A DNA stretch of 64,000 nt from assembly GCA_032718475.1 (NCBI GenBank), contig JAUCBJ010009107.1, forward strand, positions 62,001 through 126,000, written 5' to 3'. This DNA is from Nemertoderma westbladi (Eukaryota; Xenacoelomorpha; Nemertodermatida; Nemertodermatidae). The position numbers were made by a program, and so were the translations under genes. The notes below the pieces were generated by a model. That model saw only the letters and a program-made list of their open reading frames with translations. It was not told the DNA's origin and did no database searches. Below, in pieces: positions 47,701 through 59,810 of this stretch; positions within the stretch are counted from its first letter, which is position 1, and each line of letters opens with the position of its first letter.

Positions 47701-50700
47701 TGTACTCGCCTTTACTACTGATTCTATTGGTTAGTATTTGTACCTCTCAGCATTGTCTGCGCGTTCCCCTATGTACTCGCCTTTACTACTGATTCTATTG
47801 GTTAGTATTTGTACCTCTCAGCATTGTCTGCGCGTTCCCCTATGTACTCGCCTTTACTACTGATTCTATTGGTTAGTATTTGTACCTCTCAGCATTGTCT
47901 GCGCGTTCCCCTATGTACTCGCCTTTACTACTGATTCTATTGGTTAGTATTTGTACCTCTCAGCATTGTCTGCGCGTTCCCCTATGTACTCGCCTTTACT
48001 ACTGATTCTATTGGTTAGTATTTGTACCTCTCAGCATTGTCTGCGCGTTCCCCTATGTACTCGCCTTTACTACTGATTCTATTGGTTAGTATTTGTACCT
48101 CTCAGCATTGTCTGCGCGTTCCCCTATGTACTCGCCTTTACTACTGATTCTATTGGTTAGTATTTGTACCTCTCAGCATTGTCTGCGCGTTCCCCTATGT
48201 ACTCGCCTTTACTACTGATTCTATTGGTTAGTATTTGTACCTCTCAGCATTGTCTGCGCGTTCCCCTATGTACTCGCCTTTACTACTGATTCTATTGGTT
48301 AGTATTTGTACCTCTCAGCATTGTCTGCGCGTTCCCCTATGTACTCGCCTTTACTACTGATTCTATTGGTTAGTATTTGTACCTCTCAGCATTGTCTGCG
48401 CGTTCCCCTATGTACTCGCCTTTACTACTGATTCTATTGGTTAGTATTTGTACCTCTCAGCATTGTCTGCGCGTTCCCCTATGTACTCGCCTTTACTACT
48501 GATTCTATTGGTTAGTATTTGTACCTCTCAGCATTGTCTGCGCGTTCCCCTATGTACTCGCCTTTACTACTGATTCTATTGGTTAGTATTTGTACCTCTC
48601 AGCATTGTCTGCGCGTTCCCCTATGTACTCGCCTTTACTACTGATTCTATTGGTTAGTATTTGTACCTCTCAGCATTGTCTGCGCGTTCCCCTATGTACT
48701 CGCCTTTACTACTGATTCTATTGGTTAGTATTTGTACCTCTCAGCATTGTCTGCGCGTTCCCCTATGTACTCGCCTTTACTACTGATTCTATTGGTTAGT
48801 ATTTGTACCTCTCAGCATTGTCTGCGCGTTCCCCTATGTACTCGCCTTTACTACTGATTCTATTGGTTAGTATTTGTACCTCTCAGCATTGTCTGCGCGT
48901 TCCCCTATGTACTCGCCTTTACTACTGATTCTATTGGTTAGTATTTGTACCTCTCAGCATTGTCTGCGCGTTCCCCTATGTACTCGCCTTTACTACTGAT
49001 TCTATTGGTTAGTATTTGTACCTCTCAGCATTGTCTGCGCGTTCCCCTATGTACTCGCCTTTACTACTGATTCTATTGGTTAGTATTTGTACCTCTCAGC
49101 ATTGTCTGCGCGTTCCCCTATGTACTCGCCTTTACTACTGATTCTATTGGTTAGTATTTGTACCTCTCAGCATTGTCTGCGCGTTCCCCTATGTACTCGC
49201 CTTTACTACTGATTCTATTGGTTAGTATTTGTACCTCTCAGCATTGTCTGCGCGTTCCCCTATGTACTCGCCTTTACTACTGATTCTATTGGTTAGTATT
49301 TGTACCTCTCAGCATTGTCTGCGCGTTCCCCTATGTACTCGCCTTTACTACTGATTCTATTGGTTAGTATTTGTACCTCTCAGCATTGTCTGCGCGTTCC
49401 CCTATGTACTCGCCTTTACTACTGATTCTATTGGTTAGTATTTGTACCTCTCAGCATTGTCTGCGCGTTCCCCTATGTACTCGCCTTTACTACTGATTCT
49501 ATTGGTTAGTATTTGTACCTCTCAGCATTGTCTGCGCGTTCCCCTATGTACTCGCCTTTACTACTGATTCTATTGGTTAGTATTTGTACCTCTCAGCATT
49601 GTCTGCGCGTTCCCCTATGTACTCGCCTTTACTACTGATTCTATTGGTTAGTATTTGTACCTCTCAGCATTGTCTGCGCGTTCCCCTATGTACTCGCCTT
49701 TACTACTGATTCTATTGGTTAGTATTTGTACCTCTCAGCATTGTCTGCGCGTTCCCCTATGTACTCGCCTTTACTACTGATTCTATTGGTTAGTATTTGT
49801 ACCTCTCAGCATTGTCTGCGCGTTCCCCTATGTACTCGCCTTTACTACTGATTCTATTGGTTAGTATTTGTACCTCTCAGCATTGTCTGCGCGTTCCCCT
49901 ATGTACTCGCCTTTACTACTGATTCTATTGGTTAGTATTTGTACCTCTCAGCATTGTCTGCGCGTTCCCCTATGTACTCGCCTTTACTACTGATTCTATT
50001 GGTTAGTATTTGTACCTCTCAGCATTGTCTGCGCGTTCCCCTATGTACTCGCCTTTACTACTGATTCTATTGGTTAGTATTTGTACCTCTCAGCATTGTC
50101 TGCGCGTTCCCCTATGTACTCGCCTTTACTACTGATTCTATTGGTTAGTATTTGTACCTCTCAGCATTGTCTGCGCGTTCCCCTATGTACTCGCCTTTAC
50201 TACTGATTCTATTGGTTAGTATTTGTACCTCTCAGCATTGTCTGCGCGTTCCCCTATGTACTCGCCTTTACTACTGATTCTATTGGTTAGTATTTGTACC
50301 TCTCAGCATTGTCTGCGCGTTCCCCTATGTACTCGCCTTTACTACTGATTCTATTGGTTAGTATTTGTACCTCTCAGCATTGTCTGCGCGTTCCCCTATG
50401 TACTCGCCTTTACTACTGATTCTATTGGTTAGTATTTGTACCTCTCAGCATTGTCTGCGCGTTCCCCTATGTACTCGCCTTTACTACTGATTCTATTGGT
50501 TAGTATTTGTACCTCTCAGCATTGTCTGCGCGTTCCCCTATGTACTCGCCTTTACTACTGATTCTATTGGTTAGTATTTGTACCTCTCAGCATTGTCTGC
50601 GCGTTCCCCTATGTACTCGCCTTTACTACTGATTCTATTGGTTAGTATTTGTACCTCTCAGCATTGTCTGCGCGTTCCCCTATGTACTCGCCTTTACTAC

Positions 50701-53700
50701 TGATTCTATTGGTTAGTATTTGTACCTCTCAGCATTGTCTGCGCGTTCCCCTATGTACTCGCCTTTACTACTGATTCTATTGGTTAGTATTTGTACCTCT
50801 CAGCATTGTCTGCGCGTTCCCCTATGTACTCGCCTTTACTACTGATTCTATTGGTTAGTATTTGTACCTCTCAGCATTGTCTGCGCGTTCCCCTATGTAC
50901 TCGCCTTTACTACTGATTCTATTGGTTAGTATTTGTACCTCTCAGCATTGTCTGCGCGTTCCCCTATGTACTCGCCTTTACTACTGATTCTATTGGTTAG
51001 TATTTGTACCTCTCAGCATTGTCTGCGCGTTCCCCTATGTACTCGCCTTTACTACTGATTCTATTGGTTAGTATTTGTACCTCTCAGCATTGTCTGCGCG
51101 TTCCCCTATGTACTCGCCTTTACTACTGATTCTATTGGTTAGTATTTGTACCTCTCAGCATTGTCTGCGCGTTCCCCTATGTACTCGCCTTTACTACTGA
51201 TTCTATTGGTTAGTATTTGTACCTCTCAGCATTGTCTGCGCGTTCCCCTATGTACTCGCCTTTACTACTGATTCTATTGGTTAGTATTTGTACCTCTCAG
51301 CATTGTCTGCGCGTTCCCCTATGTACTCGCCTTTACTACTGATTCTATTGGTTAGTATTTGTACCTCTCAGCATTGTCTGCGCGTTCCCCTATGTACTCG
51401 CCTTTACTACTGATTCTATTGGTTAGTATTTGTACCTCTCAGCATTGTCAACGCGTTCCCCTATGTACTCGCCTTTACTACTGATTCTATTGGTTAGTAT
51501 TTGTACCTCTCAGCATTGTCTGCGCGTTCCCCTATGTACTCGCCTTTACTACTGATTCTATTGGTTAGTATTTGTACCTCTCAGCATTGTCTGCGCGTTC
51601 CCCTATGTACTCGCCTTTACTACTGATTCTATTGGTTAGTATTTGTACCTCTCAGCATTGTCTGCGCGTTCCCCTATGTACTCGCCTTTACTACTGATTC
51701 TATTGGTTAGTATTTGTACCTCTCAGCATTGTCTGCGCGTTCCCCTATGTACTCGCCTTTACTACTGATTCTATTGGTTAGTATTTGTACCTCTCAGCAT
51801 TGTCTGCGCGTTCCCCTATGTACTCGCCTTTACTACTGATTCTATTGGTTAGTATTTGTACCTCTCAGCATTGTCTGCGCGTTCCCCTATGTACTCGCCT
51901 TTACTACTGATTCTATTGGTTAGTATTTGTACCTCTCAGCATTGTCTGCGCGTTCCCCTATGTACTCGCCTTTACTACTGATTCTATTGGTTAGTATTTG
52001 TACCTCTCAGCATTGTCTGCGCGTTCCCCTATGTACTCGCCTTTACTACTGATTCTATTGGTTAGTATTTGTACCTCTCAGCATTGTCTGCGCGTTCCCC
52101 TATGTACTCGCCTTTACTACTGATTCTATTGGTTAGTATTTGTACCTCTCAGCATTGTCTGCGCGTTCCCCTATGTACTCGCCTTTACTACTGATTCTAT
52201 TGGTTAGTATTTGTACCTCTCAGCATTGTCTGCGCGTTCCCCTATGTACTCGCCTTTACTACTGATTCTATTGGTTAGTATTTGTACCTCTCAGCATTGT
52301 CTGCGCGTTCCCCTATGTACTCGCCTTTACTACTGATTCTATTGGTTAGTATTTGTACCTCTCAGCATTGTCTGCGCGTTCCCCTATGTACTCGCCTTTA
52401 CTACTGATTCTATTGGTTAGTATTTGTACCTCTCAGCATTGTCTGCGCGTTCCCCTATGTACTCGCCTTTACTACTGATTCTATTGGTTAGTATTTGTAC
52501 CTCTCAGCATTGTCTGCGCGTTCCCCTATGTACTCGCCTTTACTACTGATTCTATTGGTTAGTATTTGTACCTCTCAGCATTGTCTGCGCGTTCCCCTAT
52601 GTACTCGCCTTTACTACTGATTCTATTGGTTAGTATTTGTACCTCTCAGCATTGTCTGCGCGTTCCCCTATGTACTCGCCTTTACTACTGATTCTATTGG
52701 TTAGTATTTGTACCTCTCAGCATTGTCTGCGCGTTCCCCTATGTACTCGCCTTTACTACTGATTCTATTGGTTAGTATTTGTACCTCTCAGCATTGTCTG
52801 CGCGTTCCCCTATGTACTCGCCTTTACTACTGATTCTATTGGTTAGTATTTGTACCTCTCAGCATTGTCTGCGCGTTCCCCTATGTACTCGCCTTTACTA
52901 CTGATTCTATTGGTTAGTATTTGTACCTCTCAGCATTGTCTGCGCGTTCCCCTATGTACTCGCCTTTACTACTGATTCTATTGGTTAGTATTTGTACCTC
53001 TCAGCATTGTCTGCGCGTTCCCCTATGTACTCGCCTTTACTACTGATTCTATTGGTTAGTATTTGTACCTCTCAGCATTGTCTGCGCGTTCCCCTATGTA
53101 CTCGCCTTTACTACTGATTCTATTGGTTAGTATTTGTACCTCTCAGCATTGTCTGCGCGTTCCCCTATGTACTCGCCTTTACTACTGATTCTATTGGTTA
53201 GTATTTGTACCTCTCAGCATTGTCTGCGCGTTCCCCTATGTACTCGCCTTTACTACTGATTCTATTGGTTAGTATTTGTACCTCTCAGCATTGTCTGCGC
53301 GTTCCCCTATGTACTCGCCTTTACTACTGATTCTATTGGTTAGTATTTGTACCTCTCAGCATTGTCTGCGCGTTCCCCTATGTACTCGCCTTTACTACTG
53401 ATTCTATTGGTTAGTATTTGTACCTCTCAGCATTGTCTGCGCGTTCCCCTATGTACTCGCCTTTACTACTGATTCTATTGGTTAGTATTTGTACCTCTCA
53501 GCATTGTCTGCGCGTTCCCCTATGTACTCGCCTTTACTACTGATTCTATTGGTTAGTATTTGTACCTCTCAGCATTGTCTGCGCGTTCCCCTATGTACTC
53601 GCCTTTACTACTGATTCTATTGGTTAGTATTTGTACCTCTCAGCATTGTCTGCGCGTTCCCCTATGTACTCGCCTTTACTACTGATTCTATTGGTTAGTA

Positions 53701-56700
53701 TTTGTACCTCTCAGCATTGTCTGCGCGTTCCCCTATGTACTCGCCTTTACTACTGATTCTATTGGTTAGTATTTGTACCTCTCAGCATTGTCTGCGCGTT
53801 CCCCTATGTACTCGCCTTTACTACTGATTCTATTGGTTAGTATTTGTACCTCTCAGCATTGTCTGCGCGTTCCCCTATGTACTCGCCTTTACTACTGATT
53901 CTATTGGTTAGTATTTGTACCTCTCAGCATTGTCTGCGCGTTCCCCTATGTACTCGCCTTTACTACTGATTCTATTGGTTAGTATTTGTACCTCTCAGCA
54001 TTGTCTGCGCGTTCCCCTATGTACTCGCCTTTACTACTGATTCTATTGGTTAGTATTTGAACCTCTCAGCATTGTCTGCGCGTTCCCCTATGTACTCGCC
54101 TTTACTACTGATTCTATTGGTTAGTATTTCTACCTCTCAGCATTGTCAACGCGTTCCCCTATGTACTCGCCTTTACTACTGATTCTATTGGTTAGTATTT
54201 GTACCTCTCAGCATTGTCTGCCCACTCCCCTATGTACTCGCCTTTACTACTGATTCTATTGGTTAGTATTTGAACCTCTCAGCATTGTCTGCGCGTTCCC
54301 CTATGTACTCGCCTTTACTACTGATTCTATTGGTTAGTATTTCTACCTCTCAGCATTGTCAACGCGTTCCCCTATGTACTCGCCTTTACTACTGATTCTA
54401 TTGGTTAGTATTTCTACCTCTCAGCATTGTCTGCGCGTTCCCCTATGTACTCGCCTTTACTACTGATTCTATTGGTTAGTATTTGTACCTCTCAGCATTG
54501 TCTGCGCGTTCCCCTATGTTCTCGCCTTTACTACTGATTCTATTGGTTAGTATTTGTACCTCTCAGCATTGTCTGCGCGTTCCCCTATGTACTCGCCTTT
54601 ACTACTGATTCTATTGGTTAGTATTTGTACCTCTCAGCATTGTCTGCCCACTCCCCTATGTACTCGCCTTTACTACTGATTCTATTGGTTAGTATTTGTA
54701 CCTCTCAGCATTGTCTGCCCACTCCCCTATGTACTCGCCTTTACTACTGATTCTATTGGTTAGTATTTGTACCTCTCAGCATTGTCTGCGCGTTCCCCTA
54801 TGTACTCGCCTTTACTACTGATTCTATTGGTTAGTATTTGTACCTCTCAGCATTGTCTGCCCGCTCCCCTATGTACTCGCCTTTACTACTGATTCTATTG
54901 GTTAGTATTTGTACCTCTCAGCATTGTCTGCGCGTTCCCCTATGTACTCGCCTTTACTACTGATTCTATTGGTTAGTATTTGTACCTCTCAGCATTGTCT
55001 GCGCGTTCCCCTATGTACTCGCCTTTACTACTGATTCTATTGGTTAGTATTTGTACCTCTCAGCATTGTCTGCGCGTTCCCCTATGTACTCGCCTTTACT
55101 ACTGATTCTATTGGTTAGTATTTGTACCTCTCAGCATTGTCTGCGCGTTCCCCTATGTACTCGCCTTTACTACTGATTCTATTGGTTAGTATTTGTACCT
55201 CTCAGCATTGTCTGCGCGTTCCCCTATGTACTCGCCTTTACTACTGATTCTATTGGTTAGTATTTGTACCTCTCAGCATTGTCTGCGCGTTCCCCTATGT
55301 ACTCGCCTTTACTACTGATTCTATTGGTTAGTATTTGTACCTCTCAGCATTGTCTGCGCGTTCCCCTATGTACTCGCCTTTACTACTGATTCTATTGGTT
55401 AGTATTTGTACCTCTCAGCATTGTCTGCGCGTTCCCCTATGTACTCGCCTTTACTACTGATTCTATTGGTTAGTATTTCTACCTCTCAGCATTGTCAGCG
55501 CGTTCCCCTATGTACTCGCCTTTACTACTGATTCTATTGGTTAGTATTTGTACCTCTCAGCATTGTCTGCGCGTTCCCCTATGTACTCGCCTTTACTACT
55601 GATTCTATTGGTTAGTATTTGTACCTCTCAGCATTGTCTGCGCGTTCCCCTATGTACTCGCCTTTACTACTGATTCTATTGGTTAGTATTTGTACCTCTC
55701 AGCATTGTCTGCGCGTTCCCCTATGTACTCGCCTTTACTACTGATTCTATTGGTTAGTATTTGTACCTCTCAGCATTGTCTGCACGTTCCCCTATGTACT
55801 CGCCTTTACTACTGATTCTATTGGTTAGTATTTGTACCTCTCAGCATTGTCTGCGCGTTCCCCTATGTACTCGCCTTTACTACTGATTCTATTGGTTAGT
55901 ATTTGTACCTCTCAGCATTGTCTGCGCGTTCCCCTATGTACTCGCCTTTACTACTGATTCTATTGGTTAGTATTTGTACCTCACAGCATTGTCTGCGCGT
56001 TCCCCTATGTACTCGCCTTTACTACTGATTCTATTGGTTAGTATTTGTACCTCTCAGCATTGTCTGCGCGTTCCCCTATGTACTCGCCTTTACTACTGAT
56101 TCTATTGGTTAGTATTTGTACCTCTCAGCATTGTCTGCGCGTTCCCCTATGTACTCGCCTTTACTACTGATTCTATTGGTTAGTATTTGTACCTCTCAGC
56201 ATTGTCTGCACGTTCCCCTATGTACTCGCCTTTACTACTGATTCTATTGGTTAGTATTTGTACCTCACAGCATTGTCTGCGCGTTCCCCTATGTACTCGC
56301 CTTTACTACTGATTCTATTGGTTAGTATTTGTACCTCTCAGCATTGTCTGCGCGTTCCCCTATGTACTCGCCTTTACTACTGATTCTATTGGTTAGTATT
56401 TGTACCTCTCAGCATTGTCTGCGCGTTCCCCTATGTACTCGCCTTTACTACTGATTCTATTGGTTAGTATTTGTACCTCTCAGCATAGTCTGCGCGTTCC
56501 CCTATGTACTCGCCTTTACTACTGATTCTATTGGTTAGTATTTGTACTTCTCAGCATTGTCAACGCGTTCCCCTATGTACTCGCCTTTACTACTGATTCT
56601 ATTGGTTAGTATTTGTACCTCTCAGCATTGTCTGCGCGTTCCCCTATGTACTCGCCTTTACTACTGATTCTATTGGTTAGTATTTGTACCTATCAGCATT

Positions 56701-59003
56701 GTCTGCGCGTTCCCCTATGTACTCGCCTTTACTACTGATTCTATTGGTTAGTATTTGTACCTCTCAGCATTGTCTGCACGTTCCCCTATGTACTCGCCTT
56801 TACTACTGATTCTATTGGTTAGTATTTGTACCTCTCAGCATAGTCTGCGCGTTCCCCTATGTACTCGCCTTTACTACTGATTCTATTGGTTAGTATTTGT
56901 ACCTCTCAGCATTGTCTGCGCGTTCCCCTATGTACTCGCCTTTACTACTGATTCTATTGGTTAGTATTTGTACCTCTCAGCATTGTCTGCGCGTTCCCCT
57001 ATGTACTCGCCTTTACTACTGATTCTATTGGTTAGTATTTGTACCTCTCAGCATAGTCTGCGCGTTCCCCTATGTACTCGCCTTTACTACTGATTCTATT
57101 GGTTAGTATTTGTACCTCTCAGCATTGTCAACGCGTTCCCCTATGTACTCGCCTTTACTACTGATTCTATTGGTTAGTATTTGTACCTCTCAGCATTGTC
57201 AACGCGTTCCCCTATGTACTCGCCTTTACTACTGATTCTATTGGTTAGTATTTGTACCTCTCAGCATTGTCTGCACGTTCCCCTATGTACTCGCCTTTAC
57301 TACTGATTCTATTGGTTAGTATTTGTACCTCTCAGCATTGTCTGCGCGTTCCCCTATGTACTCGCCTTTACTACTGATTCTATTGGTTAGTATTTGTACC
57401 TCTCAGCATTGTCTGCGCGTTCCCCTATGTACTCGCCTTTACTACTGATTCTATTGGTTAGTATTTGTACCTCTCAGCATTGTCTGCGCGTTCCCCTATG
57501 TACTCGCCTTTACTACTGATTCTATTGGTTAGTATTTGTACCTCTCAGCATTGTCTGCGCGTTCCCCTATGTACTCGCCTTTACTACTGATTCTATTGGT
57601 TAGTATTTGTACCTCTCAGCATTGTCTGCGCGTTCCCCTATGTACTCGCCTTTACTACTGATTCTATTGGTTAGTATTTGTACCTCTCAGCATTGTCTGC
57701 GCGTTCCCCTATGTACTCGCCTTTACTACTGATTCTATTGGTTAGTATTTCTACCTCTCAGCATTGTCTGCGCGTTCCCCTATGTACTCGCCTTTACTAC
57801 TGATTCTATTGGTTAGTATTTGTACCTCTCAGCATTGTCTGCGCGTTCCCCTATGTACTCGCCTTTACTACTGATTCTATTGGTTAGTATTTGTACCTCT
57901 CAGCATTGTCTGCGCGTTCCCCTATGTACTCGCCTTTACTACTGATTCTATTGGTTAGTATTTGTACCTCTCAGCATTGTCTGCGCGTTCCCCTATGTAC
58001 TCGCCTTTACTACTGATTCTATTGGTTAGTATTTGTACCTCTCAGCATTGTCTGCGCGTTCCCCTATGTACTCGCCTTTACTACTGATTCTATTGGTTAG
58101 TATTTGTACCTCTCAGCATTGTCTGCGCGTTCCCCTATGTACTCGCCTTTACTACTGATTCTATTGGTTAGTATTTGTACCTCTCAGCATTGTCTGCGCG
58201 TTCCCCTATGTACTCGCCTTTACTACTGATTCTATTGGTTAGTATTTGTACCTCTCAGCATAGTCTGCTCGTTCCCCTATGTACTCGCCTTTACTACTGA
58301 TTCTATTGGTTAGTATTTGTACCTCTCAGCATAGTCTGCGCGTTCCCCTATGTACTCGCCTTTACTACTGATTCTATTGGTTAGTATTTGTACCTCTCAG
58401 CATTGTCTGCGCGTTCCCCTATGTACTCGCCTTTACTACTGATTCTATTGGTTAGTATTTGTACCTCTCAGCATTGTCTGCGCGTTCCCCTATGTACTCG
58501 CCTTTACTACTGATTCTATTGGTTAGTATTTGTAGCTCTCAGCATTGTCTGTGCGTTCCCCTATGTACTCGCCTTTACTACTGATTCTATTGGTTAGTAT
58601 TTGTACCTCTCAGCATTGTCTGCGCGTTCCCCTATGTACTCGCCTTTACTACTGATTCTATTGGTTAGTATTTGTACCTCTCAGCATTGTCTGCGCGTTC
58701 CCCTATGTACTCGCCTTTACTACTGATTCTATTGGTTAGTATTTGTACCTCTCAGCATTGTCTGCGCGTTCCCCTATGTACTCGCCTTTACTACTGATTC
58801 TATTGGTTAGTATTTGTACCTCTCAGCATAGTCTGCTCGTTCCCCTATGTACTCGCCTTTACTACTGATTCTATTGGTTAGTATTTGTACCTCTCAGCAT
58901 AGTCTGCGCGTTCCCCTATGTACTCGCCTTTACTACTGATTCTATTGGTTAGTATTTGTACCTCTCAGCATTGTCTGCGCGTTCCCCTATGTACTCGCCT
59001 TTA

Positions 59004-59810
59004 CTACTGATTCTATGAAAAACAATTAGCCGAAAATTATATTGTTTAAATTAATGGTAATATATTTTCGCAAAAACGCACTAAATGATCAATAGCATAT
59101 TGCATGCAGTACAGATGGTAACAACTCCATTACTCAGTTACAATGAGCAATAATTATGTAATATACCATACCAGTCCCCGCATAATCGATCAAACACTCT
59201 AAGCAAAGCCCCCTGGTATCCCGGCGCCGTCCTCAAGCCCCAAACCACTTCGCCATCTCACCCGCGACCCTCGCAGGCAATGGGAAGTGCCGCGGATTAT
59301 CGCGAACGATATGCGTGCGCGCACCCACCCCATTACCGAACTGTATGGTTTCCCCCAGTTGGTGTGTAGGCGGTCTGCGATGATTCGCAACAGCTTATTG
59401 GCCTGCGGTGCCAGTATGCCGTCGCATGAGGCGACGAAAGGGGAGAAATCACCTCGGCGGGCGGAAACTGCGGCTGTATATAAGCGTTTCTTCTCCTCTT
59501 CCGCCGACTCCAATACCGACCTCACGGAGCGCCCAGCATAAGACACGGCGTCAAGGTTAATTGTACGTATGTCAATCAACGCCTGTGTCTGGGTACTGAA
59601 CGCTCCCCTAATGCCGACATCGCATCGCAGACCAGCCCCGTCGCCATCCTCGTGCTGCTCGCGGACCACTGGCTCGAGCATAACGTTCCGCGGTCCGAAT
59701 GCCAGGGCCGCGAGGTCACCGACTGCGTCGCGGAGCTCGTTGTGACGCTGAATCACTAGACCACCCTTCTTACAATTCAACCCGTGGTTGAGATATTCTA
59801 CTGATTCTAT
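59004..59810 (-). mobile_element. 781-bp retroelement fragment, copy 2
   Basis: The insertion is 59017-59797, with the same 13-bp duplication (59004-59016 and 59798-59810) and the same junction bases as copy 1. It lies exactly 15,065 bp away, which is 201 units of 71 bp plus 781 plus 13. I saw no differences from copy 1. It is therefore a copy made by duplication of the array segment that already carried the insertion, not an independent integration. Confidence 0.93.
59199..59797 (-). pseudogene. Restriction-like endonuclease domain of a retroelement, copy 2
   Basis: The translation is identical to the frame at 44134-44732, again open through the 5' junction at 59797 and ending in the same TAG. 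The apparent start is again TTG. Function and truncation are as for copy 1. It gained its place by segmental duplication of the 71-bp array. Confidence 0.7.
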
